Shown here: in pieces, positions 15,575 through 23,533 of the stretch
How the letters are laid out: the number at the start of each line of letters is the position of its first letter
How positions within the stretch are numbered: the stretch's first letter is position 1
DNA from: Thermoplasmata archaeon
GTDB taxonomy: Archaea > Thermoplasmatota > Thermoplasmata > Lutacidiplasmatales > UBA184
Assembly (NCBI GenBank): GCA_030038885.1
Contig: JASHQY010000063.1
Location: 1-30,203, forward strand
Direction: 5' to 3'
Length of the DNA stretch: 30,203 bases
Notes under the pieces: generated by a model
Databases searched by the model: none
What the model saw: the letters and a program-made list of their open reading frames with translations, nothing else
What the model was told of the DNA's origin: nothing
Position numbers and translations under genes: made by a program

Positions 15575-16507
15575 ATGATCCATGCCGAGGGACTGACGAA
15601 GCGCTTCGGCAGCCTCACGGCGGTGGACCAGATCACTCTCGACGTCGGCGACGGCGAGGTCTTCGGCTTCCTCGGCCCGAACGGGGCCGGCAAGACCACG
15701 ACCGTGCGGATGCTCGCGGCGCTGATCTCCCGGACGAGCGGCCGGGCCGAGGTCGCCGGCTACGAGCTGGGCTCGGAAGCGGACGAGCTCAAGATCCGCG
15801 AGCGGATCGGCGTCCTGCCCGACAACGTCGGCCTCTACGACAGCACGAGCGCCTACCAGAACCTGGAGTACTTCGGGCGGCTCCACCGGATGGATCCGAC
15901 CGCCCTCCGGACGAACATCGAGCGGCTGCTCGGGATGATGGACCTCTGGGAGAAGAAGGACCTGCCGGTCTCGACCTTCTCGAAAGGGATGAAGCAGAAG
16001 GTCGCGATCGCGCGGGCGCTGGTCCACGACCCCGTGCTGCTCTTCCTCGATGAGCCGACCGCGAACCTGGACCCGGAGGCGGCCAAGATGGTCCGCGAGG
16101 TCATCCTGGAGCTCAAGAAGGAGAACCGGACGATCTTCCTGAACACCCACAACCTGGACGAGGCGCAGCGGATCTGCGACCGGGTCGGCATCCTGCGCAC
16201 GCGGCTCCTGGCGGTCGGCCCGGTCGAGACCCTTCGGTCCGGGTTCGCCCGGAAGCGGACGGCCGTGCGGCTCGAGCGGACGTCCGAGGCGCTCGTCGCC
16301 GCGGTGAAGCAACGGCTGCGCACGGACGGGGTCGAGGTCTCGGGCGACCGGCTCTTGGTCGACGTCGACGATCCCGCCCGGGAGAACCCGGAGATCGCGG
16401 AGGCGGTGGTGGCCGCGGGCGGCCGGATCCTCGAGCTCTCCCAGGTCTCGCCGTCGCTCGAGGAGGTCTACCTGAAGCTGGTCCATGAGGAGACGGCCCT
16501 GCCATGA
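15575..16507 (+). CDS. ABC transporter ATP-binding protein (ABC-2 type)
   Basis: This 310-residue ATPase has Walker A GPNGAGKTT (34-42), a signature read as STFSKGMKQK (about 132-141), Walker B LLFLDEPTANLDP and an H-loop in NTHNLDEAQ. SKGMKQ in place of SGGQ is normal for this subgroup. The Q-loop position reads LPDNVGLYD, without the usual Gln. The C-terminal 90 residues are the accessory domain typical of exporters for drugs, lipids or polymers, and of NatA-like pumps. The ATG is chosen by family alignment and promoter distance. It ends with an ATGA overlap into the permease gene. Confidence 0.88.
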   Translation: MIHAEGLTKRFGSLTAVDQITLDVGDGEVFGFLGPNGAGKTTTVRMLAALISRTSGRAEVAGYELGSEADELKIRERIGVLPDNVGLYDSTSAYQNLEYFGRLHRMDPTALRTNIERLLGMMDLWEKKDLPVSTFSKGMKQKVAIARALVHDPVLLFLDEPTANLDPEAAKMVREVILELKKENRTIFLNTHNLDEAQRICDRVGILRTRLLAVGPVETLRSGFARKRTAVRLERTSEALVAAVKQRLRTDGVEVSGDRLLVDVDDPARENPEIAEAVVAAGGRILELSQVSPSLEEVYLKLVHEETALP

Positions 16508-17241
16508 GGTTCTCCCAGGCGTGGCTGATCGCGCGGCACGACATCGGGATCTTCCGCCATCGCTCGGGCGTCATGGGCCCGTTGATTGGCCTGCCGCTCT
16601 TCGTCGGCATCGGGTTCCCCGTGCTGGTCGACTACATCGTCCGGAGCAACGGCACCGCCGGACTCGGCACGTACCTCCCCGGGCTCATCGACGCCTTCAG
16701 CTTCTGGTTCGTGATCGGGGCGGCCACCCTCCCGACGGCGATCGCGGCCTACGCGATCGTGGGCGAGAAGGTCGAGAAGAGCCTCGAACCCCTCCTCTCC
16801 ACCCCCACGACCGACGGGGAGATCCTCCTCGGAAAGACGCTGGCCGCCTTCGTCCCCACCGTGCTCGCGATCTGGGCCGGTTCCGCGCTCTTCCAGGGGC
16901 TGATCGACGCCGCGACCCGGGGGGCCCTCGGCTACCTCCTCTACCCCAACGGAGAGATGGTCGTGATCCTGTTCGCCCTGGTCCCGCTGGTCTCGCTCTA
17001 CGCGATCGAGCTCTGCGTGCTCGTCTCGTCCCGGGTCACCGACGCGCGGAGCGCGCAGCAGTACGCCAGCATCACGTTCGTCCCGTTGATCTTCCTCTAC
17101 GTCGCGGGCGAGATCGGATTCACCCTCGACACGACGCACCTATTGTACATCGCCGCCGGATTCGTGGTGCTGGTCCTCGCGCTGTTCCAGGTGAGCCGTC
17201 GGACGTTCCATCGGGAGGAGATCCTCACCCAGTGGAAGTGA
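16504..17241 (+). CDS. ABC-2 type permease
   Basis: This 245-residue integral membrane protein has about six hydrophobic segments. After the amphipathic start RFSQAWLIARHDIGIFRHR, helix 1 covers about 24-45. The stretch AYAIVGEKVEKSLEPLLSTPTTDGEILLGK is the conserved cytosolic loop of ABC-2 permeases that contacts the ATPase. It overlaps the ATPase gene by 4 nt, so the two form one exporter, probably (AB)2. The substrate is unknown. Confidence 0.85.
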   Translation: MRFSQAWLIARHDIGIFRHRSGVMGPLIGLPLFVGIGFPVLVDYIVRSNGTAGLGTYLPGLIDAFSFWFVIGAATLPTAIAAYAIVGEKVEKSLEPLLSTPTTDGEILLGKTLAAFVPTVLAIWAGSALFQGLIDAATRGALGYLLYPNGEMVVILFALVPLVSLYAIELCVLVSSRVTDARSAQQYASITFVPLIFLYVAGEIGFTLDTTHLLYIAAGFVVLVLALFQVSRRTFHREEILTQWK

Positions 17242-17345
17242 ACCGCTCGCCGGTCGGCGCGGCCACCGGACGACCGCACCCGCGGGACGGTCGCTCCCGC
17301 GTTCGGGCGGGTTAGCGTCAAAGGGCGGGCCGACCTCGCCGCGCC

Positions 17346-18161
17346 GTGCCGGCGCGTCGCTCGGTCGACCGAAACGGTCCGCCGGAGGGCGATCCCCATG
17401 CCCGCGTCCACATCGTCCCGGTCGGGTTCGAGGTCGAACGGGTGACCGAGCCGCTCGCGGCGGAGCACGCCGACCGGGTCTACCTCGTCACCCGACGGGA
17501 GCGGGACGCCGCCGCCCCGTTCGTCGCGGAAGTGACCCGGCGCCTGCGGGCCGCCGACTGGCCGATCGACGTGCGGCTGGTCGGCACCGACCCGTGGAGC
17601 GTGTTCGACACGCTCGCGACGTACCGGGGGATCTTCGACGCCGAGCGGCGGTCGGTGCGGGGGGCGGCCGGCGTGCTGCCGGTGCGGGTGAACGTCTCGA
17701 CCGGGACGAAGATCACCGCGATCGCCGGGACGCTCGCGTGCATGCTCTGGAACGGCGAGCCGTACTACGTCCAGGTCTCCCGTTCCTGGTACTCCGACCG
17801 GACCCCGCGGGTCCGCTCGGTCCACGACGTGGTCGAGCGGGTCGAGCCGGTGAACGTGTACGAGCTGCGATCGCCCGCCCCCGAGCTCGTCGAGGTCCTC
17901 GAGGCGCTCGCCCGGCGGGGGGGATCGCTGCGGAAGCGCGAGCTCCTGCGCGAACTCGGGCTCGATCGCGCGCCCCCCGGGGGCGCGGCCCCGCTCTCGG
18001 CGCAGGCCCAGCACGGGCGGCTGCGACGGCGGCTCGAGCCGCTCGAGGAGCGCTGGGGGTTCGTCCGGACCGACGCGACCGGTCCCCGGGCGCGGGTCTC
18101 GCTTACGGAGCAGGGCCGGGTGGCGCTCGCGCTGTTCGGCGCGCGCGGGACACGGTCCTGA
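17346..18161 (+). CDS. CARF-like HFX_2341/DUF6293-type transcriptional regulator
   Basis: This 271-residue protein has a GTG start. The N-terminal Rossmann-like domain begins at residue 21 (VHIVPVGFEVERVTEPL) and carries the loop motif VRVNVSTGTKITAIAGTLACMLW (about 113-135). This pattern is found in archaeal HFX_2341-like and CARF-domain proteins, where the loop binds a small nucleotide ligand. The C-terminal part from about 178 (ELVEVLEALARRGGSLRKRELLREL...) is a winged helix. CARF proteins often sense cyclic oligoadenylates in type III CRISPR immunity, but no cas gene or array is in this window. The ligand and targets are therefore unknown. The first 20 residues may not be translated if a later start is used. 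Confidence 0.72.
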   Translation: MPARRSVDRNGPPEGDPHARVHIVPVGFEVERVTEPLAAEHADRVYLVTRRERDAAAPFVAEVTRRLRAADWPIDVRLVGTDPWSVFDTLATYRGIFDAERRSVRGAAGVLPVRVNVSTGTKITAIAGTLACMLWNGEPYYVQVSRSWYSDRTPRVRSVHDVVERVEPVNVYELRSPAPELVEVLEALARRGGSLRKRELLRELGLDRAPPGGAAPLSAQAQHGRLRRRLEPLEERWGFVRTDATGPRARVSLTEQGRVALALFGARGTRS

Positions 18162-18487
18162 TTTCACTCGATTAACGTTGTTAACGTTACTACAACCAAA
18201 TAGTGGGTGATCCCTCGATCCGCTCGTGGAAGCGCGGCACGGCCCGGACGGATTCGCGGGGGAGACCCCGAGCGTCCGGGCGTCGGACTCCCGGGTGCAC
18301 GAGACGGCCGGTGGGCCGTGGCCGAGGGGACGCTCGACGGCGCGGGACCCCGGTGCGCGATGGGCCCCGTCGCTCCCGTTCCGCCCTCCCCGGAGCCCCC
18401 GCGGCCCCCGGCGATCGCCCGGAGCACGGCGGCTCCGCCTGTGACCCGCGCGCGAATCGCTAAGACGATCCTCCCCCTCGGGAGCGC
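18162..18487. other. 326-nt region with repeated TTAACGTT, TATA-like element and a doubtful small ORF
   Basis: An AT-rich patch holds TTAACGTT twice (18172-18179 and 18181-18188). Each copy contains the self-palindromic AACGTT. AAATAG follows at 18197-18202. A GTG at 18226, at leaderless distance from that element, opens a 72-codon frame to 18444. Its first 28 codons have high third-position GC, but the peptide is Arg/Pro-rich without a recognisable domain. A second TATA-like GCTAAGA (18459-18465) lies 26 nt before the GTG at 18488. No RNA gene could be recognised here. Confidence 0.45.
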
Positions 18488-18970
18488 GTGGGCGCGCACC
18501 ACCTGGGCGGCGTGCTGTCCCTCCTCCGGCAGGGCCTCGCGGTCGAGGTCGACTACGGGACCCACAGCCTCGAGGCGCTCGTCGAGGTCGCCGAGACGGT
18601 CGAAGAGAGCGTCTACGAACCTCATTCCCTCCGACGCACTCCCGGCGGTCTCGCGTTCGCCCTCGACAATCCGCCCCTGCGGGTCGGGGCGTTCACGTCG
18701 CTGGTCGTCCGGGTGAACGAGGTCCCGGTCCGTCCCGACCGGATCCGGCTGCGTCCGGCGCTCGGGGCCCCGTGGCGGTCGGCGGACGCGATCGGTCCCG
18801 ACGCTCCGCTCGCGCTCGCGCCCGGCGACCGGACCGAGCTCGTGCTGACCGGCGAGTTCGGAACGGCGTCGGAGCTCACGGTCCGCCTCGAGCTCCACGC
18901 CCCGGCGATCCCGCCGCGCGTATGGTTCGAGTTCCGCGAGACGCCGGTGGAGGGGGCCCCGGGCGCGTGA
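18488..18970 (+). CDS. Unknown protein coupled to the debranching-type enzyme
   Basis: This 160-residue protein has a GTG start with GGGAG just upstream. Predicted to be beta-rich and without a signal peptide, it contains LEALVEVAETVEESVY, DNPPLRVGAFTSLVVRVNEVPVRPDRIRLRPA and a C-terminal LELHAPAIPPRVWFEFRETP. I do not recognise the family. Its stop overlaps the GTG of the next gene by GTGA, so the two are translated together. A carbohydrate-binding or chaperone-like partner of the enzyme is a guess from that coupling only. Confidence 0.65.
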   Translation: MGAHHLGGVLSLLRQGLAVEVDYGTHSLEALVEVAETVEESVYEPHSLRRTPGGLAFALDNPPLRVGAFTSLVVRVNEVPVRPDRIRLRPALGAPWRSADAIGPDAPLALAPGDRTELVLTGEFGTASELTVRLELHAPAIPPRVWFEFRETPVEGAPGA

Positions 18971-21141
18971 GCGCGGCCGTCGTGCCGGGCGCGGCGCGGG
19001 CCCCCGTGCTCCTCACGAGCCCGACCTCGGCGGCTCTGCTCGACGGGCACGGGGACCTCGAGCTCCCCCGCGAGATGCGGGGAGCGAGCGTCGACTGGGG
19101 CGGGGTCATCGCCCAGTGCGTCCGCCTCACCGGGCCCTGGCGCCTCGCACTGCGCTGCGGGGAGGCGGAGGGGACGCTGCCGACGACGCTCGTCGCGGAA
19201 GCGGCCGCCCCCGCCCGGTGGGGCAGCCGCCACCGCTGGAACGGCTTCGACCTGGTGCAGACGGTCGCCGCGGTGGGATCGCCGCCGGGAGTGGTGCGGA
19301 CGCTCACGTGCTCGCGCGCGAGCGGACCCCTGACGACCCTCACGGTGACCGGCACGTTCGCGCCGTTCCTCCTGCCGGTGCTCGTCGAAGGGATCCGACC
19401 AAGGTACTTCCGGGCGGAGACCGCCGCCGACGAGCTGCGGATCCGCCAGCGGGGGTTCGGGCTCTCGGTCCGCGCGAACGTCCTGCCGAGCCGGCTGTTC
19501 CTGAACCGCGGTTCGTGGATCGGCGGCCACTTCTCCGGGCGGATCGACGAGGTCGGGATCGAACACGAGATCCCGGTCGGCCCTGGGTCGCCCGCCGAGC
19601 TCCGGATCCTGATCAGCGGCGGGCTCGATCGCTCGCTCTCCGATGCGGCCGGTGCGGCCGGGTCGGCCCTCGCCGACCCGCTCCGGGCCGCGGCGGAGAT
19701 CGCGGCGGCCGACCGGGCCTGGGAGGAGGCGAGCCCGACCTTCCGGTTCCCGGACGCCCCGGCCCTCGAGCGCGGCTACGCGGCGGCGCGGGCGGCCCTG
19801 CGCCGGCTCTACTGCGCGCCCGGCGACGGGCTCACCGGCCTCGTCGCCGGCTTCCCGTGGTACTCGGCGATCTGGGGCCGGGACCTCGCGTGGATGCTGC
19901 CGGCGGTCCTCTGGATGGGCGACTTCGACTGGGCGCGCCGGTCGATCGACACGATGCTCCGGTTCCAGTCCCGCGCGCCGGTCCCCCTGCTCGGGGGAGC
20001 GACCGGCGAACTGCCGATGCAGGTCTCGCCGGGGCCGATCTTCTTCTACGGGACGTCCGACACCACCCTGTACTTCCCGCTCGTGATGGACCGCTGGGGC
20101 GCCCATACCGGCGCGCCCTCGTTGCCCGCGGGATGGCCCGCGGGGATCCGCGCGATGATCGCGTGGGCCGAGGGACGGACCGACCCCGCGACCGGTCTCG
20201 TGCGCCACGGCGGGGAGGCCGAATCGATCAGCTCCGCGACGGGCGCGCTCGCCCGGGTACGCTACGGCATCGACTCGCCGGACACGACGATCTGGGACTC
20301 GACCGACCGGCGCGACCATGCGATCGACGTGCAGGTCCTTTGGTGGCGGGCGCTCGGGGCGGCGGCCGGGCTCCTCGCCGACGATCCGGGCTCTCGGTCG
20401 TCCGACTGGCGCGCGACGGCCGACCGCCTGGCCGCGACGATCCGCGCGCGCTACGCCTGGCCCGCGGAGGGGTACCTCTACGACTCGCTCCGGGCGGCCG
20501 ACCCGGTCGCTCGGCTGCGCCCGAACGCACTGCGGGCGGTGAGCGCCGGACTGCTCCCGCCCGAGGAGGCCCGACGGCTCGTCGCGCGGGCGGCGCAGGA
20601 CGACCTCACCACCCCGTGGGGGGTCCGGACGCTCTCGTCCCGGGATCCCGGCTACCGTCCCGACGCCTACCACGACGGCCAGGTCTGGACGATCGCGACC
20701 GCCTGGGCCGCCGACGCGGCGCTCGCGGTCGGGAACGCCGAGCTCGGCGTCCGGTACCTCTCGACGATCGCGGAGCGCTACGCCCGCGAAGGCGGCTTCG
20801 CGAACGAGTGCTACCGCGGCGACCGGGACGCGCCGTTCGACTCGTGCTTCCTCCTCGGCTTCAGCGTCGCGCCGTTCCTCAGCGTGCTGTTCGAGCGGCT
20901 CTGGGGGATCGCCCCCGACGCGCGGACCGGGCAGCTGTCCGTTCGGCCGTCGTTCCCCGCCGGATGGCGCTCCGCGGCGATCGAGCGGCTGCGGTTGGGC
21001 TCCGGGTCCGTCTCGCTCGCGTGGGTACCCGGCCGGCTGACGGTGGAATGGTCCGGCCCGGGCGGGCTCTCGGTCGACGCGGGAGCGGGACCCGTGCGGG
21101 TCGCGGCGGGGGCGTCCGCCGACGTGCCGGTCGCGAGCTAA
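18967..21141 (+). CDS. Amylo-1,6-glucosidase / glycogen debranching-type glycoside hydrolase
   Basis: This 724-residue protein has a GTG start overlapping the preceding stop. The N-terminal about 240 residues form the beta-sandwich part. The C-terminal (alpha/alpha)6 barrel starts near residue 260. Barrel landmarks are FPWYSAIWGRDLAWMLPA (about 294-311), SPDTTIWDSTDRRDHAIDVQVLWWRAL (about 437-463), RLRPNALRAVSAGLL and YHDGQVWTIATAW (about 569-581). These match the GDE C-terminal family acting on alpha-1,6 branches of glycogen-like polymers. The usual VEIN acid region reads AIDVQ here, so the substrate may differ from classical debranching enzymes. A 10-residue hydrophobic C-terminal end follows the last strands. 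No signal peptide; probably cytosolic. Confidence 0.85.
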   Translation: MSAAVVPGAARAPVLLTSPTSAALLDGHGDLELPREMRGASVDWGGVIAQCVRLTGPWRLALRCGEAEGTLPTTLVAEAAAPARWGSRHRWNGFDLVQTVAAVGSPPGVVRTLTCSRASGPLTTLTVTGTFAPFLLPVLVEGIRPRYFRAETAADELRIRQRGFGLSVRANVLPSRLFLNRGSWIGGHFSGRIDEVGIEHEIPVGPGSPAELRILISGGLDRSLSDAAGAAGSALADPLRAAAEIAAADRAWEEASPTFRFPDAPALERGYAAARAALRRLYCAPGDGLTGLVAGFPWYSAIWGRDLAWMLPAVLWMGDFDWARRSIDTMLRFQSRAPVPLLGGATGELPMQVSPGPIFFYGTSDTTLYFPLVMDRWGAHTGAPSLPAGWPAGIRAMIAWAEGRTDPATGLVRHGGEAESISSATGALARVRYGIDSPDTTIWDSTDRRDHAIDVQVLWWRALGAAAGLLADDPGSRSSDWRATADRLAATIRARYAWPAEGYLYDSLRAADPVARLRPNALRAVSAGLLPPEEARRLVARAAQDDLTTPWGVRTLSSRDPGYRPDAYHDGQVWTIATAWAADAALAVGNAELGVRYLSTIAERYAREGGFANECYRGDRDAPFDSCFLLGFSVAPFLSVLFERLWGIAPDARTGQLSVRPSFPAGWRSAAIERLRLGSGSVSLAWVPGRLTVEWSGPGGLSVDAGAGPVRVAAGASADVPVAS

Positions 21142-21236
21142 GGGGCCGTGAGAGAACAAACGATCCAATCTCGACCCTATGTGCCGAAAGATGCGCGCCT
21201 CAGGGTCGAATCACTTGTTCGCGAGCGGGCCCTAAG
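21139..21236. repeat. Nested inverted repeats at the left edge of the low-GC island
   Basis: Two pairs of arms nest: GAACAA (21154-21159) with TTGTTC (21215-21220), and CGACCCT (21172-21178) with AGGGTCG (21202-21208). An outer imperfect pair (TAAGGGGCC at the stop of the previous gene and GGGCCCTAA near 21228-21236) may extend it. It could act as a terminator-like hairpin, or be the end or remnant of a small mobile element at the border where GC drops. Confidence 0.45.
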
Positions 21237-21249
21237 TGCGATTCGCGGG

Positions 21250-21510
21250 TCAATCGCGGCTCTCAGCATCGTGTAGATGGTGCGATAGGGCAGCGCGGGA
21301 GAGGGACCAAGAGAGCAGGCCCACCGACACGACGGATACGACCAAGGCGATCCCCTCGGCGGCGGATCCCCACATTGACCACGGTAAGCGCGAAGTATCG
21401 ACAAACGGGGTGGCTAGCAAGGTACCTCCAATCAGCACGGCGATAAATCCGAACGGAATGATGACAATTCTCGTTGCAAGTTCCCTTTTTCGAAGGGCGC
21501 GCATGCTCAC
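21250..21510 (-). CDS. Small two-helix membrane protein
   Basis: This 86-residue frame has a GTG start (or an ATG two codons later). After a basic N-terminus (RALRKRELATR) come two hydrophobic segments, about residues 13-34 and 51-72, joined by a short loop with VDTSRLPWSMWG. This is a plausible small inner-membrane protein with both ends in the cytosol. No family is recognised. It lies in the low-GC island and its codon use is less GC-biased than that of the flanking genes. Confidence 0.5.
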   Translation of the reverse strand: MSMRALRKRELATRIVIIPFGFIAVLIGGTLLATPFVDTSRLPWSMWGSAAEGIALVVSVVSVGLLSWSLSRAALSHHLHDAESRD

Positions 21511-21534
21511 CCTACAGATCGGCTTGCTTCTCAG

Positions 21535-21816
21535 TTAGGCCCTATCCAAAGCGTACCCGCGACGCCCAAAAGCCAGATTTCATCAACGTATTTTGGCGTT
21601 AATGTCCCTGTCGATATAGACGGTAGCACGGTCGGCAGTTTCGGGGAGAGCTGGGGATACACCCTTACAACCACCGAGTCGAGTGAATTCTCGGTTTCGT
21701 GGAGCATACCTGGCCCCATCGCACACGAGCAGTACTTCACGGTTGTTTGCTCCGGCTCCTCCCAGTCGCAGTACGGACTGGTGGTCCATGTCTGGCAGGA
21801 CTCCGGGCCAGCATAG
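21535..21816 (+). pseudogene. 5'-truncated fragment of a secreted/surface protein
   Basis: The plus frame ending with TAG at 21814-21816 reads like real extracellular beta-sandwich protein: STYFGVNVPVDIDGSTVGSF, then GESWGYTLTTTESSEFSVSW, then HEQYFTVVCSGSSQ and GLVVHVWQDSGPA. It is open back to a stop near 21413 but has no ATG, GTG or TTG, so the 5' part with signal and start is missing. The antisense frame here (21531-21827, minus) is Cys-rich and less protein-like. The composition resembles the intact sequon-rich gene downstream. The left limit of the fragment is uncertain. Confidence 0.5.
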
Positions 21817-21873
21817 AAGTACACCACGCAAGAGGTCCGCCAACGGAGTTTCTTGCCAGCCGCGGGAACTTAG

Positions 21874-21880
21874 GGTATAT
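21874..21880 (+). promoter_or_regulatory. TATA box of the sequon-rich surface protein
   Basis: GGTATAT lies about 30-36 nt before the ATG at 21910. GAGGA directly abuts the ATG, too close to act as a Shine-Dalgarno, so a near-leaderless transcript is likely. Confidence 0.5.
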
Positions 21881-21909
21881 GCTCCCTAACCTCTAACAGC
21901 ATCCGAGGA

Positions 21910-22767
21910 ATGGTCGCCCGCTTGAGCCCCCCTCGGGATTTGGCCATCGGGGCCTTAGTGGGCTCGCTTGTGGTGGTGGTGTCATTCATCGGGGGTAACC
22001 CGGGTTGGGGAGTCATATCACATTCCGCCTGCGTGATTACTGCAGATCTCGGAAACGTAACGGTCTGGCGAGCAGCGGCCATAGTCGCCTCGCCGTACGA
22101 TGGATCTGAGTCTGGAGAAATTGTGGCCACCGCCACTCACGACGGAAGCTCGTTCACAGTGAGCCAACCGACGGAGGTCACTTCCGGAAACGTCACGGCG
22201 TACTATCTCGGCTTTGAAAATTGGAGCGTCTTTTCAACTCGGACCGTGACGCAGGCGGGACCGGGGCCTAACGAGAACTGCCGGGACGGTTTCGTCGCGT
22301 TTGGCTCTCCGAATCCCGCGCAGGGGTTACGCTCGGGCGGTGTCACTTCATTCCTCATGTATGCGAATTTGAGTTCTGACACCGACCTGCCCGGGGAGTT
22401 CAACGCGAGTCAACTTTGCTTGGAGCTGGAAAACTCTTCCTACTCTTCATGCGCGGTGAGCGCACAGTTCGATCTCAATTTCGTGCGGGCGACAGGTCAG
22501 GTAGACACCTGTGCGTCGGGAACCGCCGAAGTGGCCAGTGTTTCGAGCGACGGGTGGCCGTCGGTGGTTCCGTTTCCTTATGATGGATCCGTGCACCTTG
22601 TGCCGCTGGAAATCCAGAACTGGACCGACCCGACGTGGCAAAATGATAGCGTCACGTGGTACAACTATACCTTCCCCGCTCATGGCGGAATTTGGCAGTA
22701 CGACAATCTTTCTCAGACATCCTCCACCGGTGCCGGGCTCGTGTTCAAGTACAGCCCCTGTCCCTGA
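21910..22767 (+). CDS. Secreted or membrane-anchored protein with ten N-glycosylation sequons
   Basis: This 285-residue protein has an ATG start. A basic N-terminus (MVARLSPPRD) precedes one hydrophobic segment (about 11-28), a signal peptide or anchor. The rest is Ser/Thr/Asn-rich and beta-like. I count N-x-S/T sites at N49, N94, N104, N153, N165, N175, N237, N245, N252 and N266. Six cysteines remain (41, 124, 170, 181, 201 and 284), enough for three disulfides. The pattern fits an archaeal surface glycoprotein or an adhesin/pseudopilin-like exoprotein. No named domain is recognised. GC content and codon use are clearly lower and looser than in the housekeeping neighbours, suggesting recent acquisition or relaxed selection. 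Confidence 0.72.
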   Translation: MVARLSPPRDLAIGALVGSLVVVVSFIGGNPGWGVISHSACVITADLGNVTVWRAAAIVASPYDGSESGEIVATATHDGSSFTVSQPTEVTSGNVTAYYLGFENWSVFSTRTVTQAGPGPNENCRDGFVAFGSPNPAQGLRSGGVTSFLMYANLSSDTDLPGEFNASQLCLELENSSYSSCAVSAQFDLNFVRATGQVDTCASGTAEVASVSSDGWPSVVPFPYDGSVHLVPLEIQNWTDPTWQNDSVTWYNYTFPAHGGIWQYDNLSQTSSTGAGLVFKYSPCP

Positions 22768-22905
22768 CGCGGTCGCTCGCGAACCCGGATTTTCGAACGA
22801 AGTTGGGTCTTGAGCGACACCTCGTCGGGGCCCCCGGCCGATAGAGTCAGTCGGTTCGATGCGGCGACCATCATTTCGGCGTGAATCTACATCATTCGTA
22901 TGAGC

Positions 22906-23465
22906 TCACATTTGTGGGCGGACTGACGGGAGCGGCGGGCCCGCCCCCATCAGCCTCGTGAGCAGTCGATCACGGAACGACACGCCTCGCTTTCGGCACG
23001 TTCGATAGACCGTGAGCAGCCACTTCAGCACATGGGCACCCGCCCACGTCCGTCGACCCCCGCTCACCGGGCGGATCAACTCTCCCTGGCGGATCGCGTT
23101 CTCCGCGGCGTTGTTGTGGTACGGAACGCCCGGCGTCCGAAGGAACGTGAACAGCATGCCCCGCCGCTTCCGAAGCTCCTTCGAGATCCGCGCCGCGTCC
23201 GGGTTCTTCCACTCAATCCGCAGCAGTGCCGCCATCCGCGGGAGCGCGCGGCGATAGGCTCGGGTCCGCTCGACCCGCGACACCTCGGGACGGTCCTTGA
23301 CCCCGAGGATCGCCTCGCGGTAGATGGAGCGCACCCCGTCCACGAACCGCAAGAGCTCCGTCGGCGGGTGGCCCGCCGACGTGAGCTTTGCGGAGGCCTC
23401 GCTCAGCTGCCGTCGGGGTTCGACCCGATGCCGCACCTCCGTCCCCTCCAGGCACCGAGGCCATG
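22906..23465 (-). pseudogene. IS66-family transposase, C-terminal remnant
   Basis: The frame ending at 22906 carries the C-terminal catalytic part of an IS66 transposase: the LRKRRGMLFTFLRTPGVP block, YHNNAAENAIRQG (the Glu of the DDE triad is in AAEN), SGGRRTWAGA and YRTCRKRGVSFRD. The preceding part, LLRFVDGVRSIYREAILG, also fits. The frame stays open upstream to 23550, but the sequence there is no longer transposase-like, so the N-terminal two thirds (with the two Asp of the triad) are missing. No companion IS66 accessory ORFs or terminal inverted repeats were found. It is a dead remnant. Confidence 0.75.
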
Positions 23466-23501
23466 ATAGCCTTCGCTCGATGCGAGACAAGTCCCATCTG
23501 C

Positions 23502-23531
23502 GGCGCCTCCTGCCCTTCCCTCGGAGGCGCC
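23502..23531. repeat. 9-bp hairpin just before the IS110-type remnant
   Basis: GGCGCCTCC (23502-23510) and GGAGGCGCC (23523-23531) are perfect complementary arms around a 12-nt loop, ending 2 nt before the ATG at 23534. IS110-family elements carry a structured guide (bridge) RNA next to the recombinase gene, so this may be its surviving edge. Hairpin function is inferred. Confidence 0.5.
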
Positions 23532-23533
23532 CC

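Noticed and set aside
18305..18370. tRNA-like string (GTGGCCGAGGGGAC) resembling a Leu/Ser D-arm
   Set aside because: No acceptor stem, anticodon arm or GTTCRANTC T-loop could be placed around it.
18226..18444. 72-codon GTG-started ORF at leaderless distance from a TATA-like element
   Set aside because: Its first third has good codon bias, but the remainder is Arg/Pro-rich shadow-like sequence. I noted it in the intergenic entry and did not call it as a gene.
18622..21168. 848-codon antisense open frame over the debranching gene
   Set aside because: The peptide is Arg/Gly/Pro-rich with no domains. It is a by-product of high GC, and the plus strand carries the conserved enzyme.
21531..21827. 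98-codon minus-strand ORF in the accessory island
   Set aside because: The opposite strand reads as a far more convincing secreted beta-rich protein fragment, so the minus frame is probably its shadow.
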